From positions 1 to 64,000 of the forward strand of contig JAQCLD010000004.1 of assembly GCA_027592785.1 (NCBI GenBank): a stretch of 64,000 nt of DNA, read 5' to 3'. This document shows, one piece after another, positions 34,261 through 43,083 of the stretch (position 1 is its first letter; every line of letters starts with the position of its first letter). This DNA comes from Acidobacteriota bacterium. GTDB taxonomy: Bacteria; Acidobacteriota; Terriglobia; Bryobacterales; UBA6623. A model generated the notes under the pieces. That model was not told the origin of the DNA, did not search any database, and saw only the letters and a list, made by a program, of their open reading frames with translations. Made by a program: the position numbers and the translations under genes.

Positions 34261-34625
34261 AGTAGGTGCTCCTCAACAACACGAAGCAAATCTTGGGTGT
34301 CGAATGGCTTCGTCAGATAGGCGTCTGCGCCCTGCCGGATGCCCCAATAGCGGTCGGCGTCCTGCGTCTTCGACGTCACGAGAAATATCTTGATGTCCTT
34401 GGTAGCCGGCGAACTCTTCAGTAGACGGCAAACTTGAAAGCCGTTTCGCTTGGGTAGCACGACATCTAGCAGAACCAGATCTGGCGACGTTTCGAGGGCC
34501 TTCAACAAGGCCTCCTCACCGTCCGCGGCGGTGATCACCTTGTAGCCGACTCCGGTCAAAGCGTTCGTCATCGATAGCAGCGCCGTTGGGCTGTCGTCGA
34601 CGCAAAGAATGGTTTTGTCCGCCAT
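34257..34625 (-). CDS. CheY-like response regulator (PilG/PilH type)
   Basis: A single receiver domain of 122 residues. The acidic pocket is in ILCVDDSPTAL, the phospho-accepting aspartate in LVLLDVVLPKRNG, the threonine/serine switch in FLVTSKT, and the lysine in YLTKPF. There is no output domain, so it acts by protein contact as CheY or PilG do. ATG 34625 is chosen over the upstream TTG-like start at 34649 because the domain begins there. It is the first gene of the chemosensory operon. Confidence 0.93.
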   Translation of the reverse strand: MADKTILCVDDSPTALLSMTNALTGVGYKVITAADGEEALLKALETSPDLVLLDVVLPKRNGFQVCRLLKSSPATKDIKIFLVTSKTQDADRYWGIRQGADAYLTKPFDTQDLLRVVEEHLL

Positions 34626-34993
34626 ACAAAGGCTCGCAGCCCGCCGCAAGGCGGGCCTTTCGCAAGCGCGTATACAATTTGTACGGCGAGCGGTCTATGA
34701 CCGGCTATATCCCATTGATCTAAGGCAGCTCGGGAATTCTTCGTAGACAGGTCTAAGTAATAGCCGGGGAGGGCAGGTAGAAAGACCGCAGCCTTGAGTC
34801 GGGGGCCGGGCGGGACAGACGTCAGCCACGGGAAACGTCGCTGCTAACCAGCCGATGGAAGGCGCGCTGGCCGGGAATTATACCGGGAATCTAGTGTCCA
34901 GGCGGGTGAGGGCGAATTCCAGCCTGTCGGCACTGGTAGACTGGGCGTTTGATTCTGGGGCCGGTGTTCGACAAAAGTGGGGATAGCTAGAGC
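34626..34993. other. Divergent intergenic region between chemosensory operon and FAD oxidoreductase
   Basis: The region of 368 bases has no supported gene. Near the chemosensory side is a dyad TACAATTTGTA (about 34671-34682) that could be an operator or part of a promoter. Around 34760-34860 a GC- and A-rich stretch (GGGGAGGGCAGGTAGAAAGACC..., with GACGT/ACGTC at 34818-34839) looks like it could fold as RNA, but it does not match any riboswitch or housekeeping RNA I can recognise. Confidence 0.4.
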
Positions 34994-36472
34994 ATGCACG
35001 CACCGCGCGTGATCATCATGGGCGCAGGTCCGGCTGGCCTCACTGCGGCCTATCTGCTTTCCAAGGCCCAGATAGCAACCGAGGTGTTGGAGCGCGATGA
35101 CGTGGTCGGCGGCATCTCGCGAACGGCTACCCACGGCGGCTATCGATTCGACATCGGCGGTCATCGGTTCTTCACCAAGGTTTCGATCGTAGAAGATCTG
35201 TGGAACGAGATCCTCGGTGACGACCTGATCCTGCGCCGAAGGTTGTCTCGAATCTACTATCGCGGCAAGTTCTTCTCCTACCCGCTCAAACCGTTCAATG
35301 CTCTCTCCGGGCTGGGCCTGTGGGAAACGTCACGGTGTGTGGGCAGCTACGTCCAAGCGCGCCTTAGGCCCATCACCCCGGAGGATAATTTCGAAGCCTG
35401 GATCTGCAATCGATTCGGCCGCCGTCTGTTTGAAATTTTCTTTCGCACCTACACCGAGAAAGTCTGGGGCATGCCTTGTTCTGAGATCGAAGCGGAATGG
35501 GCCGCACAACGCATCAAGGGGCTCTCATTGGGGTCAGCAATCAAGAACGCGTTGTTCGGCGAAACGGCCTCGAGCAAACAGGGGGTCGTCAAAACCCTGA
35601 TCGATCAGTTTCAATATCCGCGGCTGGGGCCCGGCATGATGTGGGAGCGGGCTCGCGAATTGTCGGAAGCGCGGGGCGCCAAAGTCCATTTGCATACCCC
35701 CGTGCGCCGGATTCACTGGGACGCGGACGGAGTCACTTCGATCGAATCCGACTCGGCGGTCTTTCAGGGCACGCACTCAATCAGCAGCATCGCGATGGAC
35801 GAACTTGTCGAGGCGCTCACTCCGGCCCCACCGGCCGAGGTGCTCGCCGCCGCTAAGCGTTTGCGCTATCGCGATTTTCTGACCGTGGCGCTGGTCATCG
35901 ACAGGCCCGATCTGTTTCCCGACAACTGGGTGTACGTCCACGATCCGACCGTGAAGCTGGGACGAATTCAGAACTTCGGCAACTGGAGCCCCGAGATGGT
36001 CCCCGACGCGACCAAGAGTTGCCTCGGCCTGGAATACTTCTGCCACGAAGGCGATGACCTGTGGTCCATGCCCGACGAAGACCTACTCGCCCTCGGCGCC
36101 AAGGAGATCGTCTCTCTGGGCCTCCTCGGCGGCGCCAAGGTCGTGGACGGCGCCGTCGTGCGCATGCCCAAGGCATATCCGGTGTACGATTCTGGTTACT
36201 CGACAGCGGTCGATACCATTCGCGAGTTCATCACCCGGCGGCTGCCCAACCTACAGCTGGTAGGCCGCAATGGTATGCATCGATACAACAATCAAGATCA
36301 CTCGATGCTCACGGCTATGCTAGCGGTGAAGAATATCACCGGGAGCCGCTACGATCTATGGCGAGTCAATGTCGACGAGGAGTATCAGGAAGAGGGTCCC
36401 AACATCACGGAAGAGGATCTGTTGCACCTGGAACTAGGACAGCCGCTGGTTCCCCGGGGCAAAGGAAAATAG
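34994..36472 (+). CDS. FAD-dependent oxidoreductase related to UDP-galactopyranose mutase/protoporphyrinogen oxidase
   Basis: The N-terminus has the dinucleotide-binding motif VIIMGAGPAGLTAAYLL with VLERDDVVGGISRT, followed by YRFDIGGHRFFTKV, typical of NAD(P)/FAD-dependent enzymes near glycan-synthesis genes. The central portion (FGRRLFEIFFRTYTEKVWGMP) and C-terminal segment (YDSGYSTAVDTIREF; GRNGMHRYNNQDHSMLTAMLA) fit this group. Length is 492 residues. The substrate is unknown; the usual context is a nucleotide-sugar or polysaccharide pathway. Start ATG 34994. A GNAT gene follows after 12 bases. Confidence 0.85.
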   Translation: MHAPRVIIMGAGPAGLTAAYLLSKAQIATEVLERDDVVGGISRTATHGGYRFDIGGHRFFTKVSIVEDLWNEILGDDLILRRRLSRIYYRGKFFSYPLKPFNALSGLGLWETSRCVGSYVQARLRPITPEDNFEAWICNRFGRRLFEIFFRTYTEKVWGMPCSEIEAEWAAQRIKGLSLGSAIKNALFGETASSKQGVVKTLIDQFQYPRLGPGMMWERARELSEARGAKVHLHTPVRRIHWDADGVTSIESDSAVFQGTHSISSIAMDELVEALTPAPPAEVLAAAKRLRYRDFLTVALVIDRPDLFPDNWVYVHDPTVKLGRIQNFGNWSPEMVPDATKSCLGLEYFCHEGDDLWSMPDEDLLALGAKEIVSLGLLGGAKVVDGAVVRMPKAYPVYDSGYSTAVDTIREFITRRLPNLQLVGRNGMHRYNNQDHSMLTAMLAVKNITGSRYDLWRVNVDEEYQEEGPNITEEDLLHLELGQPLVPRGKGK

Positions 36473-36484
36473 AGCGCATCAGCC

Positions 36485-36973
36485 ATGAACCTGGAGTTTC
36501 GACCAATCGAGAGCGCCGACTGGAACAAAGTTAGGCGAATCTACCTGGAGGGCCTGATCACCGGTCAAGCCTCATTTGAAAGCGAAGCGTCGACCTGGAG
36601 TCGCTGGGACGCGGCGCATAACGCCGACTGCCGTATCGCCGCCGTCGACCATGGCGTGATCGTGGCCTGGGGCGCTTTGTCGCCATTCTCCAGCAGGGCT
36701 GTCTACAAGGGTGTTGCCGAGGCCTCCGTTTACGTGATGGCCAAGTGGCGCGGCTGCGGCGTTGGTTCAGCCGCGCTGCAAGAACTTATCCGCCAAAGCG
36801 AAGTGGCCGGCTATTGGACTCTGCTAGCCAAAATCTTTCCTGAAAACAAACCAAGCCTGGCCCTGGCGGCGAAGAACGGTTTCCGCGAAGTAGGCGTCTT
36901 GCGCAACATCGGTCGCCACGGAGACCGTTGGCGCGATGTCGTCTTATTGGAGCGCCGCGCGGCCCTGCTCTAG
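36485..36973 (+). CDS. GNAT-family N-acetyltransferase (Pat-like)
   Basis: The acetyl-CoA loop is visible as VMAKWRGCGVGSAALQELI and the C-terminal strand as KNGFREVGVLRNIGRHGDRWRDVVLLER. The N-terminus FRPIESADWNKVRRIYLEG and ASFESEAST match phosphinothricin/methionine-sulfoximine-type acetyltransferases, which acetylate small amino compounds. The 162 residues fit. The final 30 bases overlap the end of the convergent deacetylase gene. Confidence 0.88.
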   Translation: MNLEFRPIESADWNKVRRIYLEGLITGQASFESEASTWSRWDAAHNADCRIAAVDHGVIVAWGALSPFSSRAVYKGVAEASVYVMAKWRGCGVGSAALQELIRQSEVAGYWTLLAKIFPENKPSLALAAKNGFREVGVLRNIGRHGDRWRDVVLLERRAALL

Positions 36974-37954
36974 CGGACGTTTCTGATAGTCCGTGGACAG
37001 CGAAGCAAGATAGCGATTCGGAGCTGGGGCGGCCACCCAGGGCAGTCCCTGTTGCTGCTGCCAACCTCGTATCCAAGTGCCGGATGCTGACGGCATCTGC
37101 TGATAGACGGGGTCCAGCAGAGCGGCCTCCAAAGAGATGAACTCGAAGTCCTGCCGGCGGAAGCGTTCGATCACTTCCTTGATGTGGTCATAGTTCAGCG
37201 CATTTGCGTGCAACAGAGCCACGTGCGGCGTTTGGCGGCCTGTAACCACCGCCGACAACAACGCGTAGTGCTTGATACTCGCTTCCAGATACTCCAAGTA
37301 CCCCTTTACGACCGCTTCCTTGCCGACCTGATCGTTATTCGCGTCCGCCCAGATGTAAATCTCCGCGAATACCCAATCCTGCAAATCGATCGTGACTGGC
37401 GCAATCCTGTACGAATGTTCGTTGAGATACTGCTCCAACTGCTCGCGCGTCGACTGGCTCGCCCCACGATGCAGATACGGCGCACGAAAGTATTTCTGGC
37501 CCACAGGCGGTTTCCCCAACGCCGACTCCAAGAACTGCTGCCCGCTTAGGATGTCCGCGAAGTAAGCCGCCGGCGTCATCTCGTGGTAATCGCGATGCGA
37601 GGTCGTGTGATTGCCCAACGCCGCGCCGGCCTTGTCCCAGACCTCTAGCAAGGCGTGGACATCCTGCATATCCCACGAACTCGGTTTGAACGAACTGCTC
37701 ACGAAGCCAGCCACCGGGACCTTCATCCGGCGCAGTTCGCGGAGCACCTTCTCGTTCTGCCGGATGAATACTTTGGGGTCGTTGAGCAAGTCCCTACGAA
37801 ACGAGCTATTCGCTGCTGGAAGGTCGTCGAACGTGATTGCCACACTACGTTTCGCCCGCGCCGCGGATAGCTTGAACGGTTCCGCCGCGGAGCCTGTCCA
37901 AGCTAACACGCTTCCCACGGCAAGCAATACACCCAAGCGTGCAACACCGCCCAT
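36944..37954 (-). CDS. pgaB: Polysaccharide deacetylase, PgaB-like N-terminal domain only
   Basis: A signal peptide (VARLGVLLAVGSVLAWTGSAA) precedes a NodB-type deacetylase. Motifs are the aspartate in RSVAITFDDLPA, histidines in LGNHTTSHRDYH, and KYFRAPYLHRG. It should remove some N-acetyl groups from poly-beta-1,6-GlcNAc in the periplasm to allow export. E. coli PgaB has a second, glycoside-hydrolase half of about 300 residues; this protein (336 residues) ends without it, and no lipobox is seen. ATG 37954 overlaps the pgaA stop (TAATG). It is the last gene of pgaDCAB; the track's longer frame is antisense extension. Confidence 0.82.
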   Translation of the reverse strand: MGGVARLGVLLAVGSVLAWTGSAAEPFKLSAARAKRSVAITFDDLPAANSSFRRDLLNDPKVFIRQNEKVLRELRRMKVPVAGFVSSSFKPSSWDMQDVHALLEVWDKAGAALGNHTTSHRDYHEMTPAAYFADILSGQQFLESALGKPPVGQKYFRAPYLHRGASQSTREQLEQYLNEHSYRIAPVTIDLQDWVFAEIYIWADANNDQVGKEAVVKGYLEYLEASIKHYALLSAVVTGRQTPHVALLHANALNYDHIKEVIERFRRQDFEFISLEAALLDPVYQQMPSASGTWIRGWQQQQGLPWVAAPAPNRYLASLSTDYQKRPLEQGRAALQ

Positions 37955-40449
37955 TAGTACTCCCGTTTCAGGCGGTAGTCCAACTGAATGCTGGCGTACG
38001 ACATGCGGTAAGCCGACAGGCCCACATTCGTCCGATCCAGCGCCGAGTTGGAATGTCCGCCCTGTAAGCGCAGCCAGATGTTTTGGCGTAGCTTTTTCGC
38101 GAATTCGACCGTGGAACTGAAAGGAATCGTCCTTGGTCCGCCCGCTTCCCTCTGCACGCCTGCTCCAAATTCCGCGACATAGTCGATAGAGCCCGGGAAG
38201 CGTCCCTCTAGGTGCAATGCTCCTAGATGCGTGCGTACAAAGGAGGGGCTGTAGACATCGTCGCTCGGCCGATCGTGCGCGACCCAACCGTTGCGCATCC
38301 CCAACCGGACACGTATCGGACGCGTGTCCACAATTCGCCGAAACGCTGAAAAATCGACGCTCTGTCTCGTCGTCGACGAGCCAAACGCGATCGTCGAATA
38401 CCTCATGCCTAGCTGCGTTTTGAGCGTGGGGCGAAGATCCGTTTCGGCGTATGCATATTGCGTTTGAACCTGCCGCTCGATCGCCCGAAACGCCGTCGTC
38501 GGCTCGCGTCCCAGCCCACCGCGTAGACGCACCCGGTCCGAGACCAGGTAGCTCGCCGAAGCGTCCAGATTCAGACGGCTTTCCTTGACGCCATTCCCAT
38601 AGAGCACCTGACCGGCCCGCGCGTGGGCCGTCAGCCTGCGCGCCACTTGCCCAGTCCAGCCCACTCCGTAGGTCGTCCAGCTTGCGCTCTCGCTGCGCTG
38701 CGTAAACAGTTGACGGTTTACCCCAAACTCCAGCCGATGGTTGACTGATAGAGGCGCTTCGAACTGCTGCCTGATACCTTGCGAGACGAAGTCGTCCGTA
38801 TCTGCGAAATAGTCGGCCCTGGTCTGAAACGCATAGCCGTATTCATACTGTAGTTCGTCCCGCAGCCTGTACGACTCACGGTCTCCCGGGTAGCGTTGCG
38901 CAAACGTGCGCGCGTAGTCCGTGGCGGCCCGTGCGTTGTTGGACCAGCGCGCCGCCAGGGCTCTATGGTGCAGGGCATCACCTTGCTGCGCGCGCTCCTC
39001 TGGCAACGCCGCCAAGGTTTTCTCGGCTTGCAGATGCCGTCCCGCCCAATTGAGTACCTGCGCGCGCGATTTGACCAAATCCCAGTGGTTCGGCAGCCGC
39101 GTTAGGCTCTCGTTCGCTGCCTTGATCGCCGAACCCAAGCGATTCTGATCCGCCAAGGAGTGGATCAAACCGTCCGGGCCTGCGCTGGACTCTGGATAGA
39201 GCGCCGCAATCTGCTTGTACAGCCGCTCGGCCTCTTTCGGCTGTCCGCTCCAACGCAACGCCAAACCCTTGCGTAGCAGGTTGCGCTCGTCCACATAGCC
39301 TTCGGCCAACAGTTCGTTAAGCATCACCAGCGCCGCCTGCGGCTGGTCGCCGAACAGTTCCGCCTGGACGCGATCCGATCGCGCCCAAACCGGTTGCTTG
39401 GGCTCATGTTCGAACACGTAGTCGAACTCCCGTTGTGCTTCCACATAACGTTCGTTCCAGGTCAGAACAACCGCGTAGTCCCGCCGAACCGCGAGATGCA
39501 GCGGCGCCACAGCGACCGCGCGCCGCAAGTATGCGATTCCCAACTCGACCGAACCCTCGCGGGCCAGCGCGACGCCTTCCGCAGCTAACGCGACGGATTG
39601 AACTGTCAGCGAGCGCCCGGTTTCCGCCCCGGGCAACGATGTCCGCAGCGTGTTAGGCTCCGGTGCAAGGGCCATGACGGGGACTTCGCTAATGAATAGC
39701 GGCTCCTTGCGCAAGCGCTCCGCCAGCGAGCGCCCAACCATGCCGGCCTGGCTTGCGAACTCCGCCTCCGGAATCATGGCCACTAGTTCACCGGCTTCAT
39801 CGAATCGGCCCAGCCGCGCAAGCAGCCACCCGCGCCAAGCCAATATTTGCGATGTGCGCTTCTCTCCCTGGGACCAAGTCGCCAAGAACGCATGCGCCTC
39901 ACCGAGCTGCCTCCTGTCCAGGAAGCACTCCACAATCCCAATCGCCGCCGTCTCCGAGTCCGGATAGTAGCCAAGAGTCTCGCGGTAGCCTCGTTCGGCC
40001 TCTTCGCGGAGTCCCGACCGCCTCAGCGCCAGAGCGCGGCGCGTCAAAATCGCCTCTCGCTTGTCGCCTTCGTCAATAAGACTTCGGTAGAGGTCATCTG
40101 CGTTATGTGCTTCTCCTCCAAAGAGTTCTGCATTAGCCATTTCATGGCGAGCCCAGGCCGGCTGATCCGGATGAGCCAGTCGTATACGGCGCAGCACCTC
40201 AGCTGCCCGACGCCAATCGCCGGACCATCCCAAGGCGACGCCGTAGTCTCTTTCAATCGTCCACTCTTCGGGCGCCAGTCTCAGCGCCTCCTCATACAGC
40301 GCCAACGAGTCTTGTGGCTGCGGCGAACGCGCCAACTCGCGCGCGCGGTCTGTTAGGCTCCACGCTTGCTGCAACGACGCTGGCTGCGCAGCCAGCAGTG
40401 CAGGCACGGTCAGAATCAACAGCCACAGCGTGATCCTCCTAATCCGCAC
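37954..40449 (-). CDS. pgaA: PgaA-like outer-membrane exporter: TPR domain plus beta-barrel
   Basis: A signal peptide (LWLLILTVPALLAAQ) is followed by TPR-like helical repeats to about residue 530 (for example YEEALRLAPEEWTIERDYGVALGWSGDWRRAAEVL) and a C-terminal beta-barrel with alternating aromatic strands ending in the tyrosine of DYRLKREY. This is the layout of PgaA, which binds and exports poly-beta-1,6-GlcNAc through the outer membrane. At 831 residues it matches E. coli PgaA (about 807). The start overlaps the pgaC end by 11 bases. The acidobacterial sequence is divergent, so the name rests on the layout and operon context. Confidence 0.85.
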   Translation of the reverse strand: MRIRRITLWLLILTVPALLAAQPASLQQAWSLTDRARELARSPQPQDSLALYEEALRLAPEEWTIERDYGVALGWSGDWRRAAEVLRRIRLAHPDQPAWARHEMANAELFGGEAHNADDLYRSLIDEGDKREAILTRRALALRRSGLREEAERGYRETLGYYPDSETAAIGIVECFLDRRQLGEAHAFLATWSQGEKRTSQILAWRGWLLARLGRFDEAGELVAMIPEAEFASQAGMVGRSLAERLRKEPLFISEVPVMALAPEPNTLRTSLPGAETGRSLTVQSVALAAEGVALAREGSVELGIAYLRRAVAVAPLHLAVRRDYAVVLTWNERYVEAQREFDYVFEHEPKQPVWARSDRVQAELFGDQPQAALVMLNELLAEGYVDERNLLRKGLALRWSGQPKEAERLYKQIAALYPESSAGPDGLIHSLADQNRLGSAIKAANESLTRLPNHWDLVKSRAQVLNWAGRHLQAEKTLAALPEERAQQGDALHHRALAARWSNNARAATDYARTFAQRYPGDRESYRLRDELQYEYGYAFQTRADYFADTDDFVSQGIRQQFEAPLSVNHRLEFGVNRQLFTQRSESASWTTYGVGWTGQVARRLTAHARAGQVLYGNGVKESRLNLDASASYLVSDRVRLRGGLGREPTTAFRAIERQVQTQYAYAETDLRPTLKTQLGMRYSTIAFGSSTTRQSVDFSAFRRIVDTRPIRVRLGMRNGWVAHDRPSDDVYSPSFVRTHLGALHLEGRFPGSIDYVAEFGAGVQREAGGPRTIPFSSTVEFAKKLRQNIWLRLQGGHSNSALDRTNVGLSAYRMSYASIQLDYRLKREY

Positions 40450-41695
40450 CTTGACGCTCCAATCTCCAAGTCACCGGAGCCGACAGATTCAGCCGCTTCA
40501 CAAAGCCCTTGCTCGAGTGGATGGCGCTCGACAACGACATCATCATCCAGTAGAAACAGGGGTAGAAAATGGCAAACGGGAACTCGTAAATGATGTCCCG
40601 TTCGTACTTTGCGTCGATCAGCACGCCAACCAACAGTTGCGCCAGGCAGCAGCCGAAGATGATCACGCCCCAATAGTTAGGCAGTGGCGAGCCGCCGTAG
40701 GGACTGTGTCCGAACAGCATTCCGATCGCCCAGAAGCTGGTGATAGCCACAAACACCCAGGCCCACAAAACCGATAGGAAGCTCTCGACATACACCGGGT
40801 ACAGGCGGTAGTGTTTCGGCGTCCAGAGGATCGACACATGGCGTTTTAGCGCCTGGCCGAGGCCCACCGCCCAACGGCAACGCTGTTTCCACAGCACCTT
40901 GATGTCCTCGGGAACTTCCATCCACACCAGCGCCCGCGGCTCGTAGCGGATCTCGAAGTTGTTCATCTGCAGCTTGAACGTCAGATCGATGTCTTCGGTC
41001 GACATCCCCGGTGAATACAGGCCCGCTTGACGCAACGCGTCTTTGCGGAACATGCCGCATACCCCAGAAACGCACATCACTCGGCCCCAAACGCGTTGCG
41101 CTCTGCGCAGCAAGCCGATCACCGAGCTGAACTCCACGGCCTGCAACTGCGAAAGCCAATTGTTGCGGTTGCGAACCCGTGCATTGCCGGCCACCGCGCC
41201 CACATTCGGGCTGCGAAAATGCTGCACCATCACCTTCAGGACTTGTGGTTCGGGAATTGTATCCGCGTCCATTACCAGGATCAGATCGCCCTTGGCGCAA
41301 GGGATGGCGTCGTTCAGCGCCATCGCTTTGCCCTCGTTAAACTTTTTATCCAGTAGTCGTACGCGAGGATCTGAAAGGAAAGGCGTTATGCGCTCGACAG
41401 TTCGGTCCTTCGAGCCGTCGTTAATGACGATAACCTCGTAGTTGGGATAGTCGATATTCGTCAGGCCGCGCAGCGCCGAGGCGATGCTGGCCTCCTCGTA
41501 GTAGGCCGGAGTGAGGATGCTGACGAATGGCGTGAATGAATCATCGTCACGCTGTTCTCCCAGGTCGTGCCGGAAGAAAAACGTCAGCGCCGTCGTGATC
41601 CAGATCAGACTGGTGACGATGGGGTAAGTGCCGTAAAACTGTACCGCCAGCCAGTAAAGGTGGCTTTCCTCGATTGCCTGAATCAGCCAGAGCAT
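40439..41695 (-). CDS. pgaC: Poly-beta-1,6-N-acetyl-D-glucosamine synthase PgaC
   Basis: A processive family-2 glycosyltransferase. Motifs: VSILTPAYYEEASI, VIVINDGSKDRT, the DxD in LILVMDADT, GMSTEDIDLTFKLQ (the TED motif) and the QxxRW motif in LWKQRCRWAVGLGQ. Membrane segments flank the catalytic domain: one at the N-terminus and three or four at the C-terminus. It polymerises UDP-GlcNAc at the inner membrane together with PgaD. In E. coli the PgaCD pair needs c-di-GMP for activity; no GGDEF or EAL gene is in the window. The 418 residues match the family. Confidence 0.93.
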   Translation of the reverse strand: MLWLIQAIEESHLYWLAVQFYGTYPIVTSLIWITTALTFFFRHDLGEQRDDDSFTPFVSILTPAYYEEASIASALRGLTNIDYPNYEVIVINDGSKDRTVERITPFLSDPRVRLLDKKFNEGKAMALNDAIPCAKGDLILVMDADTIPEPQVLKVMVQHFRSPNVGAVAGNARVRNRNNWLSQLQAVEFSSVIGLLRRAQRVWGRVMCVSGVCGMFRKDALRQAGLYSPGMSTEDIDLTFKLQMNNFEIRYEPRALVWMEVPEDIKVLWKQRCRWAVGLGQALKRHVSILWTPKHYRLYPVYVESFLSVLWAWVFVAITSFWAIGMLFGHSPYGGSPLPNYWGVIIFGCCLAQLLVGVLIDAKYERDIIYEFPFAIFYPCFYWMMMSLSSAIHSSKGFVKRLNLSAPVTWRLERQGAD

Positions 41696-41698
41696 TTG

Positions 41699-42220
41699 CT
41701 ACGCACCCACAGCTTCTTTCCGCTCTTCGGTGACGTTGTCGGCTTCCGAACCGACAAGAATCGGACGTCCTTGCGGCGGTTCCGGCACCGGCGCCAGCGG
41801 CTCCTCGTGCCCGTAAACCTTCGCGCCATCCTTCATCTGCACGATGAGATGGCTATCTCGCAATGTTGCCTCCGGCGCCAGCTTGATGCGTCGCCCGAAG
41901 TAGTCTTGCGAAAAGACCGTCGTCGCCTGGGCGTTCGGCCTCGCCGGGCCGCGCCACTGGTAAAGAGCGATATTGAAACCGACCCAAAGCGCCAGCGCCG
42001 CGAGATAAAGCCACGTCGCCTGGGCAAGCCAGATCAGCGAGTCAACCACCTCATCTATCGGGCTGTCGCGAAATATTCTCGCGCCAAACCAGAAGAAGCC
42101 GAGCCACAGTGCAGCCATCAACAGCTGTGTAAACAGCCAATTGACGCGCTCCGTAACGCTCCAGGAAGGGTGCGGTTCAACTCTCGATGCTGTTGCTGTC
42201 ATCGTGAGGTCGCACTTCAC
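41699..42220 (-). CDS. pgaD: PgaD-like accessory protein
   Basis: Two membrane helices (WLFTQLLMAALWLGFFWFGARIF and LAQATWLYLAALALWVGFNIALYQW) are followed by a cytoplasmic tail with YFGRRIKLAPEATLRDSHLIVQM. PgaD proteins are small two-helix partners required for PgaC activity. The 173-residue length and position 3 bases upstream of pgaC fit, though sequence similarity across phyla is low. The start may be GTG 42220 or ATG 42202. As first gene of the operon its upstream region should hold the pga promoter. Confidence 0.82.
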   Translation of the reverse strand: MKCDLTMTATASRVEPHPSWSVTERVNWLFTQLLMAALWLGFFWFGARIFRDSPIDEVVDSLIWLAQATWLYLAALALWVGFNIALYQWRGPARPNAQATTVFSQDYFGRRIKLAPEATLRDSHLIVQMKDGAKVYGHEEPLAPVPEPPQGRPILVGSEADNVTEERKEAVGA

Positions 42221-42340
42221 TTCCCAGGCAAAGCCCGGAAGGCGTCTCCTCTCTTGACAGATCTTCCGTCAGCCGTCCAATCTGGACAACTAACGGATTG
42301 CGGCGATTTCGGCCTGGGGATGTACCTAGCCTTATCAGAT

Positions 42341-42370
42341 ATGACCTTAACTACAGGGGGACTATAGTCC
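42341..42370 (+). promoter_or_regulatory. Palindrome and candidate promoter between pga and DUF2064 genes
   Basis: GGACTATAGTCC (42359-42370) is a perfect 12-base palindrome in the 174-base divergent gap. On the plus strand it contains a -10-like TATAGT (42363-42368), with ATGACC (42341-42346) 16 bases upstream as a weak -35. This would serve the DUF2064 gene. As a palindrome it could also be an operator for either direction. Confidence 0.4.
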
Positions 42371-42394
42371 TCCGCCTCATGAGAGAATCTATCC

Positions 42395-43033
42395 TTGCCG
42401 ACAACGCTCGCTGTATTTGCAAAGCGGCCGATCCCCGGCCAGGTCAAGACTCGGCTCACGCCGGCCCTGTCGCCTGAGGCGGCCGCCAGTCTGTATTGGG
42501 CCATGGTCGAAGACACCTGGGCCAGCGCATCAAAACTGCCGAATGTCGATCTCCGTCTGTTCGTCGATCAGCCCTGGGAAGGCTTCAACACGCTCGCCGG
42601 TGGGCGTCCGGTTCAGCTCCAAACCGAAAGCAATTTGGGATCTCGTATGTTGTCTTGTTTACAGATACTTACGTCAACTAACTTCAATCGCTCTGTAATC
42701 ATTGGAACCGACAGTCCGACGCTTCCTCCCGGTCATATACAGGCCGCTTTCGCTCTGCTGCAAAACGACAACGACGCCGTCCTCGGGCCTGCCGAAGACG
42801 GCGGCTATTACCTGGTTGGCTGCCGCCGCCCGCATCCTGATATGTTTCGAGGGGTCGCTTGGTCCAGCGACGAAACACTCGCCCAGACGCGATCCGCCTT
42901 CGACGCCCAGGGCTACCAAACCCATCTGACGCCGCTGTGGCACGACGTGGACGTCATCGAAGACGTCTGGCGACTCGCCAAAGGGCCCGTCGGACCGTCC
43001 GTCAAGGCCTGGCTCCGCCAACATCGGCTCTAA
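42395..43033 (+). CDS. DUF2064 nucleotidyl/glycosyltransferase-like protein (TIGR04282 family)
   Basis: The sequence AVFAKRPIPGQVKTRLTPALS at the N-terminus and IIGTDSPTLPPGHIQAAFALL and GPAEDGGYYLVGCRRP in the core identify the DUF2064/TIGR04282 family, a GT-A fold whose members are annotated in arsenosugar biosynthesis clusters. No ArsS or arsenic gene is nearby, so that role is not supported here. Start is TTG 42395, since the family begins at LAVFAKxPxPG. The 212 residues fit. Confidence 0.85.
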   Translation: MPTTLAVFAKRPIPGQVKTRLTPALSPEAAASLYWAMVEDTWASASKLPNVDLRLFVDQPWEGFNTLAGGRPVQLQTESNLGSRMLSCLQILTSTNFNRSVIIGTDSPTLPPGHIQAAFALLQNDNDAVLGPAEDGGYYLVGCRRPHPDMFRGVAWSSDETLAQTRSAFDAQGYQTHLTPLWHDVDVIEDVWRLAKGPVGPSVKAWLRQHRL

Positions 43034-43083
43034 ATTCCGGGCAGGGAAGTGCCCCGCCTCCAAAGTGCTTGATAATATGGTCT

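Noticed and set aside
34760-34860. Cobalamin riboswitch, RNase P or SRP RNA in the intergenic block
   Set aside because: Short similarities such as GTCAGCCACGGGAAAC do not extend to the conserved cores of those RNAs.
41567-42367. 266-residue plus-strand ORF over pgaC/pgaD
   Set aside because: Antisense to conserved membrane-protein genes with no domain of its own.
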